Shown piece after piece: positions 1 to 6,453 of a stretch of DNA of 12,474 bases. Source of the stretch: Acidocella sp. (GTDB taxonomy: Bacteria > Pseudomonadota > Alphaproteobacteria > Acetobacterales > Acetobacteraceae); assembly GCA_029077775.1 (NCBI GenBank), contig JAQNCU010000046.1, positions 1 through 12,474 on the forward strand, written 5' to 3'. Position 1 is the stretch's first letter. Each line of letters opens with the position of its first letter. The translations under genes and the position numbers were made by a program. Below the pieces are notes generated by a model. The model made no database searches, was not told the origin of the DNA, and was given only the letters and a program-made list of their open reading frames with translations.

Positions 1-461
1 AAGCGCGCACGCTCCTCAGGGCTGCCGTCAATCGCCTGCAACACCAACCCGGCCTTACCCGCCGCCAGCCACGCCCGCGCCTTCTCAAAGCCCGAGATCG
101 CGGCACCACCCCGGCGCGCCAGCCCGATCAGATCGAAAATCCGCTGCCGCAACAACGCGACCACCCGGGCACGCAGATCAGGCGGCACGCTCACCTGGCA
201 TTTCGCGGTCCGCGCGAACAGATTGCGCTGCAAAGCTGTTTCTAGCACATCGCCCGCCGCACTCAACCACATCCCGCGCCCGGGCAGGGTTGCGCTTACG
301 TCGAACACCAATTGGCGCTCAGGCCCCACGACAAAACGCAACATGCATTCACGCGCGAAACGCTCCCGTCGCACCAGACAACGCCGTAATGGGCCGGACT
401 CCGGCCCGTCCTCGGGTTCCGGGATCGGCGTCGCGTCGGCGGGGTCAGGCTGCGTTGCCAT
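1..461 (-). CDS. ylxR: YlxR-family RNA-binding protein fused to L7Ae-like domain, partial (C-terminus beyond window)
   Basis: The minus-strand reading frame is open from an ATG at 461 to the window edge, giving 153 codons with no stop. After a Pro/Asp/Glu-rich N-terminus of about 25 residues comes a YlxR (DUF448) domain: RRCLVRRERF at about residues 26-35 and GRGMWL at about 61-66. A second segment from about residue 103 (LIGLARRGGAAISGFEKA) resembles the L7Ae-like ribosomal/RNA-binding domain that alphaproteobacterial YlxR proteins carry. The family binds RNA and is encoded between nusA and infB; infB would be expected just left of the window. The ATG lies inside the end of nusA (17 bp overlap), so translation is probably coupled. 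An AGGAGG stretch abuts the ATG with no spacer, which is too close for a normal ribosome site, so the exact start is uncertain. The identification rests on motifs plus gene order. Confidence 0.88.
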   Translation of the reverse strand, partial: MATQPDPADATPIPEPEDGPESGPLRRCLVRRERFARECMLRFVVGPERQLVFDVSATLPGRGMWLSAAGDVLETALQRNLFARTAKCQVSVPPDLRARVVALLRQRIFDLIGLARRGGAAISGFEKARAWLAAGKAGLVLQAIDGSPEERAR

Positions 462-1959
462 CCTCCTCGAACCAATGCGCGCGCGCCGCCATGATGATCT
501 CGTTGGCTGCATCCTCGGTCAGTGCCTCGGCCCCGACGATTTCCACCAGCTCGTCGCCTGCGAGGTCGGCCAGATCGTCGAGTGACTTCACGCCCTTCTC
601 GCCCAACGCGATCAGATCCTTGGCACTCAGCGCCTCGATCGCCGCGATCTCATCGGAGACCCCAAGTGCGATGCGCTTTTCCTCCTGCTCACCGGCCTGG
701 CGGGCCAATGTTGCCTCAGCGCGGCGCTGCAGCTCAGCGGCGACGGTTTCATCGAAACCCTCGATCGCGGCGATTTCATCCAACGGCGTCATGCTCAAAT
801 CCTCTATTGTCTCGAAACCCTCGGCAACCAGCAGCCCGGCGATCACGTCATCCACGTCCAGCGCCTCAACGAACAGCCCGGTCTTGCGACGGAACTCCTC
901 CTGGCGGCGCTCGCTCTCCTCGGCTTCGGTCAAAATGTCGATGTCCCACCGTGTTAGCTGCGAGGCAAGGCGCACATTCTGCCCGCGCCGGCCGATGGCA
1001 AGGCTAAGCTGGCTATCGGGCACCACCACCTCAACCCGCCCGGCTTCCTCGTCCATCACCACTTTGGACACTTCCGCCGGGGCCAGCGCGTTGACCACGA
1101 AGGTCGCGACATTGGGCGACCAGGGAATGATGTCGATTTTTTCGCCCTGCAATTCCGCCACCACCGCCTGCACGCGCGAGCCGCGCATACCGACACAGGC
1201 ACCCACCGGGTCGATGCTTTGATCGCGCGAGATCACGGCCATTTTCGCGCGGCTGCCCGGATCGCGGGAGACCGCCTTGATCTCGATGATGCCATCGTAA
1301 ATTTCGGGCACTTCCTGCGCGAATAATTTAGCAAGGAAGCCCGGATGCGTGCGTGAGAGAAAAATCTGCGGCCCGCGTTGTTCCTCGCGCACGTCGTAAA
1401 TAAACGCGCGCACCCGGTCGCCATTACGCAAATTCTCACGCGGGATGGTCTCATCACGCCGCAGCAGCGCCTCCGCGCGGCCGAGATCGACCATCAGATT
1501 GCCGTATTCCGTGCGTTTGACCACACCGTTGATGATCTCGCCGATCCGGTCTTTGAATTCGTTGAACTGCTTGGCCCGCTCATATTCCCGCACCCGCTGG
1601 ACGATGACCTGTTTGGCGGTCTGCGCCGCGATGCGCCCAAAATCGATCGGCGGCAGCGGGTCGACGATGAACTCGCCCACGGCCTTTTCTGGTGCGAATT
1701 TTTTTGAAATCGCTACCGGGATCTGCGTCTCCTCGTTCTCCACCACCTCCACGATCTCGGTCCAGCGCGAGAGCCGCACATCGCCGGTCTTGCGGTCGAT
1801 GGTGGCGCGGATATCCTTCTCATGCCCGTATTTGGCGCGGCCAGCTTTCTGGATGGCCTGCTCCATGGCCTCCAGCACATCGTCGCGCTCGATCGATTTT
1901 TCACGCGCGACGGCATCGGCGACGATGAGCAGTTCAGGGCGGTTGACGGCGGTGTCCAT
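445..1959 (-). CDS. nusA: Transcription termination/antitermination factor NusA
   Basis: This 504-residue protein binds RNA polymerase and nascent RNA and modulates pausing, intrinsic termination and antitermination. Visible domains in order: an N-terminal polymerase-binding domain (about 1-130); an S1 domain (about 139-203); KH1 with its GxxG loop GMRG at 257-260; and KH2 with GRRG at 323-326 in PDSQLSLAIGRRGQNVRLA. An acidic C-terminal extension has two helix-hairpin-helix-like repeats (about 370-420 and 440-495). The length fits the roughly 500-residue form with C-terminal repeats. The start ATG at 1959 (MDTAVNRPELLIVADAVARE) is preceded by a weak GGAAA. nusA lies 74 bp downstream of rimP and overlaps ylxR by 17 bp, so the three form one operon, presumably read from the promoter upstream of rimP. 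NusA is known in enterobacteria to affect expression of its own operon. Confidence 0.97.
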   Translation of the reverse strand: MDTAVNRPELLIVADAVAREKSIERDDVLEAMEQAIQKAGRAKYGHEKDIRATIDRKTGDVRLSRWTEIVEVVENEETQIPVAISKKFAPEKAVGEFIVDPLPPIDFGRIAAQTAKQVIVQRVREYERAKQFNEFKDRIGEIINGVVKRTEYGNLMVDLGRAEALLRRDETIPRENLRNGDRVRAFIYDVREEQRGPQIFLSRTHPGFLAKLFAQEVPEIYDGIIEIKAVSRDPGSRAKMAVISRDQSIDPVGACVGMRGSRVQAVVAELQGEKIDIIPWSPNVATFVVNALAPAEVSKVVMDEEAGRVEVVVPDSQLSLAIGRRGQNVRLASQLTRWDIDILTEAEESERRQEEFRRKTGLFVEALDVDDVIAGLLVAEGFETIEDLSMTPLDEIAAIEGFDETVAAELQRRAEATLARQAGEQEEKRIALGVSDEIAAIEALSAKDLIALGEKGVKSLDDLADLAGDELVEIVGAEALTEDAANEIIMAARAHWFEEDGNAA

Positions 1960-2033
1960 GTCGGTTTCCAGTTATCAGGTTGCGGTGGTCACGTCTGTGC
2001 AGGCGTTTCGGCGCGCCATCCCGGCGCAAATTC

Positions 2034-2558
2034 TCATTGTATGGGGCCTGGCCGGGTGGTGAAGGCGATCAGCGCGTCGGTTAAAATCAGTTTGGCTTTT
2101 TTGATGTCGGGTCGCTTCAGGCTGATCACCTCGCCGCCATCGATTTTCATCTGAACCGTATCGGCATCGGCACCGACGAGCACGCCGGTGAAGCGTTTGC
2201 GCCCGCCTGGGCCGGGGAAGTTCAGCTCGATCTTGGCCTCGAACCCGGCATAGGCGACAAAATCCTTTGTGCGCGTCAGGGGCCTGTCGATCCCTGCGGA
2301 GCTGACCTCCAGCGTCCAGGCGGAGCTGATCGGGTCCTCCACATCCAGCACAGCCGAGAGCAAATGGCTGATCGCCGTGCAATCATCGAGGGTGAAAACC
2401 GCCCCATCGGCCCTATCCGCCATAATCTGCACCGTGGGGGATTCGGTGCCCATCACCTGCACGCGCACAAGTTCATACCCTTGAGCCTCCAGCGGTGCCG
2501 CGATGATATCGGCGATCCGGCCTTCAAGGCCGGTATGTTGCGGTCGTGTCTCGGTCAT
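2034..2558 (-). CDS. rimP: Ribosome maturation factor RimP
   Basis: RimP (YhbC/DUF150) is a cytoplasmic assembly factor for the 30S ribosomal subunit. The predicted protein has 174 residues. The N-terminal domain contains the typical stretch around GLEGRIADIIAAPLEAQGYE (10-29). The family hallmark VSSAGIDRPLTRTKDF (85-100) joins it to the C-terminal SH3-like domain, which includes RFTGVLVGAD (122-131). The frame continues upstream to a TTG at 2585, but the ATG at 2558 gives the usual N-terminus, so I chose it. Neither start has a clear Shine-Dalgarno sequence. It is the first gene of the rimP-nusA-ylxR operon. The leader upstream holds a promoter and a terminator-like hairpin, suggesting control before rimP is reached. 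Confidence 0.94.
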   Translation of the reverse strand: MTETRPQHTGLEGRIADIIAAPLEAQGYELVRVQVMGTESPTVQIMADRADGAVFTLDDCTAISHLLSAVLDVEDPISSAWTLEVSSAGIDRPLTRTKDFVAYAGFEAKIELNFPGPGGRKRFTGVLVGADADTVQMKIDGGEVISLKRPDIKKAKLILTDALIAFTTRPGPIQ

Positions 2559-2605
2559 GGCGTCTAGGCGGTATCCATCAAGCAAAAACCGTTAAGCAAG
2601 AAAGC

Positions 2606-2634
2606 AATAAAAAAGGCGGCCCGTTAGGGCCACC
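2606..2634 (-). terminator. Terminator-like hairpin in the rimP leader (candidate attenuator)
   Basis: Read on the minus strand, an 8-bp stem with one mismatch (GGTGGCCC / GGGCCGCC, loop TAAC; 2615-2634) is followed at once by TTTTTTATT (2606-2614). This is the layout of an intrinsic terminator. It sits after the predicted rimP promoter and before the rimP start, with no visible minus-strand gene ending above it. A leader attenuator is therefore the simplest reading; a terminator for an unseen small transcript is the alternative. Confidence 0.6.
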
Positions 2635-2661
2635 CTGGAAATTTGGGCTTTAATTTTTTTT

Positions 2662-2690
2662 ACCATACGGGAACGCCCCCGGAAATGCAA
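2662..2690 (-). promoter_or_regulatory. Sigma-70-type promoter for rimP-nusA-ylxR
   Basis: On the minus strand there is TTGCAT (2685-2690), a 17-nt spacer and TATGGT (2662-2667), close to the TTGACA/TATAAT consensus with ideal spacing. Transcription would begin near 2655, about 20 nt before the terminator-like hairpin and about 100 nt before the rimP ATG. The downstream stretch is A/T-rich, unlike the GC-rich surroundings. Prediction from sequence only. Confidence 0.5.
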
Positions 2691-2764
2691 ACCCGGCTGC
2701 CGGGGCGGCGCCGCGCTTGGGTGCGCACATTGCGCCGCGCCGCCGAGGCCGTTACAGGCGAGTC

Positions 2765-4184
2765 ATGGTGAAGGCGGCAATGCCGGTCATAATGCGTTTC
2801 GGGGCCAGCCTTTTCACCCTGGCCGTGATCGGGCTGTTTATCTTTATGTATCGGGTCCTACCGGGGGCCTATTTCCACGTTTTATATTGGTTGGGTGATA
2901 CGCCGTATCGCTACCCTTTCCTCGACCTTGAGAGCATCATGCGGGCACGGATCTGTGCGGGTCAGGGCATAAATGTATACCTTACCAATCCGTGCATGGG
3001 CGGGTCGTTCAATTATTCGCCGTTGATGATCAGCCCGTTCTGGCCCGTGATCGGCCCTGATCACCGTGTCGGCGTCGGGCTTTTCATCCTGGCGGCCTAT
3101 GCGGGTGCGCTGTCGCTACTGCCACCGCCGGATCGGCTGGCCGCCCCAGAGCGCGATGACTCTAGGTCCGCTCGTTTTGCGAGCGAACCTAGAGTCTGAA
3201 TCGCCCTCTAGATATTTCGGTAGAGCCGGATTCAGACCCTTGATCGGATCGCGAAGCGATTCGATCAAGGATCATCCGGGTCTAGCGGTGCGCTGCGCGG
3301 CGGCGATATCTCCGGCGGTGATCTTTGGCGCTGAGCGCGGTAATATCGACCTGTTCATTTTTGCCCTCATGGTGCTGGGCGTGGCGGCTTGCTGCCGCCA
3401 GCCTCCCGCATTGCGTTTGGCGGGCTATCTGTTGGTCACGGCGGCGGCAATGTTGAAGTTCTACCCTGCGGCGGCGCTGGTGCTGGTTTTGCGCGAAAAA
3501 TTGAGGTTGATGCTTGTCTGCGCCGCCACTCTGGCCATTCTGGCGTGCCTGTATCTCGTGCTATATGCAGGTGGCACGGTCACGGCGATCAGAACCCTGC
3601 CGGGCGGGCCGCCCTTCGGATACTGGTTCGGCGCGTCGAACGCCGCAATCGGCACGGCGCTTTTGCTGCTGTCCCCTGGGATCAACCTTGATCCGGACAT
3701 TGCCGCCTACCGCGCCGTGCTGGATTCGGGGCGGGTGTTTCAAATGGCGAAGACGGGGATTTTCATCATGGAGATCGCGGCCCTGGCGCTCGCCATCCGC
3801 ATCGCGGCACGGCGGCCTTATGCTGAGCCCGCATCCGCACAGCACGCCTTCATGCTGGCGGGTGCGGCCATTTTGTGCGTGTGTTTTTTCGCGGCCCAGA
3901 ATGTCGTCTACCGCGAGGTCTACGCGCTTATGATCCTGCCGGCATTATCCGGGCAACGGCACTGGCTCGAAGCTGGCATCATTGCTTTGCTATGGGAGGA
4001 AGCCCTGCGGCGCGTCGTCGCCAGCTTTGCCACCGGCTTGTTCGGTATTTCCCATGGCGCATGGATCGAAATCGGCTTTTGGGTTCTGCGGGAAACGCTG
4101 TGGTGGTGGGTAATCATCGAACTCGGCGCGATCCTGGTTTCATTCATGCGCCGCCGGGCTGTTGAGCTCTCTGCCGCCGCATAA
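2765..4184 (+). pseudogene. GT87/DUF2029-type membrane glycosyltransferase gene, broken by a palindromic insertion
   Basis: Two overlapping frames together make one polytopic membrane protein. The 5' part starts at ATG 2765 (AGGCGAG upstream), opens with a hydrophobic segment (about residues 10-32), and carries RARICAGQGINVYLTNPC and FNYSPL, like the first periplasmic loop of GT-C/GT87 enzymes. It ends at a TGA at 3197-3199. The 3' part, read one frame later, contains SPAVIFGAERGNIDLFIF and AAAMLKFYPAAALVLVL, the conserved ERGN-D and K-YP regions, then several more membrane helices up to 4184. Such enzymes move sugars from polyprenyl-phosphate donors on the outer face of the inner membrane; the substrate here is unknown. 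The frames part within 3149-3287, a palindromic insert of 3n+1 length. Removing it would join PPPDRLAAP directly to VRCAAAISPAV. An ATG inside the insert (3156) is in frame with the 3' half, so a split product is possible, but loss of function is likelier. Confidence 0.68.
3149..3287. repeat. Composite palindromic repeat element, copy 1 (inside the GT87-type gene)
   Basis: The insert is built of three inverted repeats. First, 3158-3174 pairs with 3180-3196: 17 bp, one mismatch, 5-nt loop. Second, GTCTGAATC at 3192-3200 pairs with GATTCAGAC at 3229-3237, with CTCTA/TAGAG nested inside. Third, 3238-3252 pairs with 3256-3270: 15 bp, one mismatch, GAA loop. An outer AGACCC/GGGTCT pair encloses the last hairpin. 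The first 62 bp (3149-3210) recur at 12279-12340 with three substitutions. The boundaries are estimated from the repeat start and from where the protein resumes. No transposase is encoded, so it resembles a REP-like or MITE-like non-autonomous element. Confidence 0.8.
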
Positions 4185-4188
4185 ACAA

Positions 4189-4212
4189 CGGGGGCATAAG
4201 CCCCCGCTTTTT
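4189..4212. terminator. Intrinsic terminator between the converging GT87-type gene and glnA
   Basis: A perfect 7-bp stem (CGGGGGC, loop ATAA, GCCCCCG; 4189-4206) is followed by CTTTTT on the plus strand, 5 nt after the stop of the membrane protein gene. In the glnA direction the same hairpin is followed by the weaker TTGTTTATG, so it may serve both converging transcripts. Confidence 0.8.
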
Positions 4213-4230
4213 CCGAGATAAAGCGCGCAA

Positions 4231-5664
4231 TCAGGCGGAGTAATACATCTCGAACTCAACCGGGTGAGGGGTGTGCTCGAAACGGTACACATCCTTCCAT
4301 TTCAATTCGATATAGCTCTCGATCTGCTCCTTGGTGAACACATCGCCCGCCAGCAGGAAGGCGTGGTCCGCGGCCAGCGCGCCCAAAGCTTCGCGCAGGC
4401 TGCCGCAAACGGTGGGGATATCTTTCAGCTCCTCGGGCGGCAGATCGTAAAGGTCCTTGTCCATCGGGTCACCCGGGTGGATCTTGTTCTTGATCCCGTC
4501 CATCGCCGCCATGGCCACGGCTGAGAACGCCAGATAGGGGTTCGCTGTCGGGTCGGGGAAGCGCACTTCAACGCGCTTGGCCTTCGGGCTGGTGGTGTAC
4601 GGAATACGGCACGAGGCCGAGCGGTTACGCGCCGAATAGGCCAGCAGCACAGGCGCCTCGAAGCCCGGGATCAACCGCTTATAGCTGTTGGTCGAGGGGT
4701 TGGTGAAGGCGTTGATCGCCTTGGCGTGCTTGATGATGCCGCCAATCGCATACAGGCACATCTCGGACAGATCGGCATAGCCATTGCCCGCAAAAAGCGG
4801 CTTGCCGGATTTCCAGATGGAAATATGCGTATGCATGCCAGAGCCGTTATCCCCATAGATCGGCTTGGGCATGAAGGTCGCCGTTTTGCCGTAGGAATGC
4901 GCGACGTTATGTACGCAGTATTTATAAATCTGCATCTGGTCGGCCATGGTGGTCAGCGTGCCGAACCTGGTGCCAAGCTCGTGCTGGGATTGTGCGACCT
5001 CATGATGGTGTTTCTCGATCGGCAGGCCCATCTCACCCATCGCGGAGAGCATTTCGGCGCGCAAATCGGAATCACCATCCACAGGCGGCACCGGGAAATA
5101 GCCCCCCTTCACGGCGGGGCGGTGACCCATATTACCTTCCGGGTAGTCCTTCATCGAGGAGCCTGGGCCCTCGATCGAATCAACCTGATACGTGCCGAAA
5201 TTGCCGCCGGTGCCGAACTTAACCGAATCGAAGATAAAAAACTCCGCCTCGGCACCGATGATCACGGTATCGCCGATGCCCGAGGCTTTTACGTAAGATT
5301 CAACCCGTTTGGCGGTTGAGCGCGGGTCGCGCGCATAGCCCTGGCCGGTCGAGGGTTCCACGATGTCGCAGAACAAGATCAGGCTGGGCTTGGCGGCAAA
5401 CGGGTCCATCACCGCCGAATCGAGGTCCGGCTGTAAAATCATGTCGGACTCATTGATCGCTTTCCAGCCGGCGATCGAGGACCCGTCGAACATAAAGCCG
5501 TCTTTCAACGCATCGGCATCAACAGTGGAAATATGCTGGGCGGTGTGCTGCCATTTGCCCTTCGGGTCGGTGAAGCGCAGATCGACATATTCAACGCCGT
5601 TTTCCTTGATCAGATTCAGAACCTTCGATACGCCATCGGCGCTCTCAGCGGGCTTTTTCGCCAT
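4231..5664 (-). CDS. glnA: Glutamine synthetase type I (GSI-beta, adenylylation-regulated)
   Basis: GlnA forms glutamine from glutamate, ammonia and ATP as a cytoplasmic dodecamer and is the main ammonia-assimilating enzyme. The 477-residue length fits the family. Visible landmarks: FDGSSIAGW (59-67) in the catalytic loop; metal-binding GAEAEFF (137-143); GSGMHTHIS (274-282); NRSASCRIPY (347-356) near the glutamate/ATP site; and KDLYDLPPEE (403-412), whose Tyr405 matches the adenylylation tyrosine of enteric GlnA. The reading frame extends upstream, but the ATG at 5664 (MAKKPAESADG) has GGGGA six bases before it and gives the usual N-terminus. It lies 185 bp downstream of glnB on the same strand, forming glnB-glnA. 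Activity is likely controlled by PII and GlnE-type adenylylation, and transcription by the sigma-54 promoter before glnB and perhaps one in the spacer. Confidence 0.98.
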   Translation of the reverse strand: MAKKPAESADGVSKVLNLIKENGVEYVDLRFTDPKGKWQHTAQHISTVDADALKDGFMFDGSSIAGWKAINESDMILQPDLDSAVMDPFAAKPSLILFCDIVEPSTGQGYARDPRSTAKRVESYVKASGIGDTVIIGAEAEFFIFDSVKFGTGGNFGTYQVDSIEGPGSSMKDYPEGNMGHRPAVKGGYFPVPPVDGDSDLRAEMLSAMGEMGLPIEKHHHEVAQSQHELGTRFGTLTTMADQMQIYKYCVHNVAHSYGKTATFMPKPIYGDNGSGMHTHISIWKSGKPLFAGNGYADLSEMCLYAIGGIIKHAKAINAFTNPSTNSYKRLIPGFEAPVLLAYSARNRSASCRIPYTTSPKAKRVEVRFPDPTANPYLAFSAVAMAAMDGIKNKIHPGDPMDKDLYDLPPEELKDIPTVCGSLREALGALAADHAFLLAGDVFTKEQIESYIELKWKDVYRFEHTPHPVEFEMYYSA

Positions 5665-5705
5665 GCTCAATCCCCGTTTATATGTGTTTAACAAACCATT
5701 TCGCT

Positions 5706-5783
5706 GCCGCACCATGCGGCCCCGAATTACAGTTGCGTGCCAGCTTCGCACGCCAAATTCTCACGTCAACCACGCTTAGCGTG
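5706..5783. other. Cluster of three short hairpins in the glnB-glnA spacer
   Basis: Three inverted repeats lie in the 185-bp spacer. They are GCCGCA-CCA-TGCGGC (5706-5720), GCGTGC with a 7-nt loop and GCACGC (5735-5753), and CACGC-TTA-GCGTG (5771-5783). None has a T-tract, so they are not ordinary terminators. Possible roles are mRNA processing or stability between the cistrons, or protein binding near a glnA promoter; a TTGACG resembling a -35 box lies at 5763-5768 on the minus strand. Function is unknown. Confidence 0.45.
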
Positions 5784-5849
5784 CATTTGCTCAGGGGCAC
5801 TTCCCGTCTGCCCCCCAGCGCGGCATCCCAACGCCGCCGTGGGCCTGGC

Positions 5850-6188
5850 TCAGATCGCGGCATCCCCTTTCTCGCCGGTGCGGATACGGATTGCTTCCTC
5901 CACCGTCGAGATGAAAATCTTGCCATCGCCGATCCGCCCGGTCCGCGCCGCATTCATGATCGCCTCAACCGCCCGTTCAATCACGGAATCCTCGCAGATC
6001 ACTTCGATCTTTACCTTGGGCAGAAAATCGACAACATATTCGGCACCGCGATAAAGCTCGGTATGCCCTTTCTGGCGGCCAAAGCCTTTGGCCTCCACAA
6101 CGGTGATGCCTTGCAGCCCGACCTCATGAAGGGCCTCTTTGACCTCGTCGAGCTTGAACGGTTTAATGATCGCTTCGATCTTTTTCAT
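5850..6188 (-). CDS. glnB: Nitrogen regulatory protein PII
   Basis: PII is a trimeric cytoplasmic signal protein that senses 2-oxoglutarate, ATP/ADP and, through uridylylation, glutamine. It controls GlnE, NtrB and other targets. The 112-residue length is exact for the family. The N-terminus MKKIEAIIKPFKLDEVKEAL is typical. The T-loop GRQKGHTELYRGAEYVVDF (37-55) contains the uridylylation site Tyr51. The C-terminal signature GRIGDGKIFISTVEEAIRIR follows. The frame extends upstream, but the ATG at 6188 gives the canonical start. Being next to glnA, rather than to an amtB ammonium transporter, supports GlnB over GlnK. It is the first gene of glnB-glnA, 84 nt downstream of the predicted sigma-54 start site. 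Confidence 0.96.
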   Translation of the reverse strand: MKKIEAIIKPFKLDEVKEALHEVGLQGITVVEAKGFGRQKGHTELYRGAEYVVDFLPKVKIEVICEDSVIERAVEAIMNAARTGRIGDGKIFISTVEEAIRIRTGEKGDAAI

Positions 6189-6252
6189 CTGGCTCACGCC
6201 CGTCAGCCGGCGGGCGTCCTCCTTGTGTGCGTGCGGTCCAGCGCGGATGCGC

Positions 6253-6270
6253 GCCAGCCAAAGGGCTGGC
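6253..6270. other. Hairpin at the 5' end of the predicted glnB leader RNA
   Basis: A perfect 7-bp inverted repeat (GCCAGCC, loop AAAG, GGCTGGC) lies just downstream of the predicted sigma-54 start near 6272 on the minus strand. It would form the first structure of the glnBA mRNA and could protect its 5' end. An overlapping alternative, GGCTG-TAT-CAGCC (6267-6279), competes for the same bases. There is no T-tract. Confidence 0.4.
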
Positions 6271-6281
6271 TGTATCAGCCT

Positions 6282-6297
6282 TGCATGCACCGTGCCA
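6282..6297 (-). promoter_or_regulatory. Sigma-54 (-24/-12) promoter of glnB-glnA
   Basis: The minus strand reads TGGCAC, five bases, ATGCA, matching the RpoN consensus TGGCAC-N5-TTGCA at all but one specified base. The invariant GG (6295-6296) and GC (6283-6284) are exactly 10 bp apart. The start site would fall near 6272, giving a leader of about 84 nt. NtrC-activated sigma-54 promoters before glnB-glnA are well known in alphaproteobacteria, so context agrees. I could not pick out a convincing NtrC dyad in the remaining upstream DNA. Confidence 0.82.
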
Positions 6298-6357
6298 GCG
6301 CGCAATTCACCGCCGCATCACGTCCCGGCAATGTTTCCCGGGGTCCAAGTTCACGGA

Positions 6358-6387
6358 TTGCCCGCCCGGCGGCGCGATATGCTTAAT
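6358..6387 (+). promoter_or_regulatory. Possible sigma-70 promoter for the aminotransferase gene
   Basis: TTGCCC (6358-6363), an 18-nt spacer and CTTAAT (6382-6387) lie in the divergent gap between glnB and the aminotransferase. Each box matches consensus at four of six positions. A start near 6394 would give a leader of about 60 nt. The prediction is weak and other box pairs can be drawn nearby. Confidence 0.25.
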
Positions 6388-6453
6388 TTTTTGGCAGGCT
6401 TGCCGCACGAGCCCAAGGCGCGATATGTCCAGTGTTGCGAAAGGACAGCCGAC

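Noticed and set aside
290..1222. Long plus-strand open frame opposite nusA and ylxR
   Set aside because: It is antisense to the well-supported nusA; its composition (Ser, Arg, Ala, Thr runs) is that of a shadow of GC-rich coding DNA and no domain is visible.
1445..2062. Plus-strand open frame opposite nusA
   Set aside because: Antisense shadow with serine-rich low-complexity translation and no recognisable motif.
3149..3287. Palindromic insert as a CRISPR-like or attC-like array
   Set aside because: There are no regularly spaced direct repeats, no spacers, no cas or integrase gene; it is a set of inverted repeats with one partial second copy about 9 kb away.
3066..4184. Stand-alone membrane protein beginning at 3066
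   Set aside because: The first part of this frame (to about 3148) overlaps the well-supported upstream frame and encodes Arg/Trp-rich sequence unlike a membrane protein start; homology-like content begins only after the insert.
4726..5319. Plus-strand open frame opposite glnA
   Set aside because: Fully covered by the highly conserved glnA on the other strand; no motif supports it.
5725..5745. Possible sigma-54 promoter directly before glnA (TGGCAC on the minus strand)
   Set aside because: The -24 half matches, but no GC dinucleotide falls 10 bp after the GG, so the -12 element is absent.
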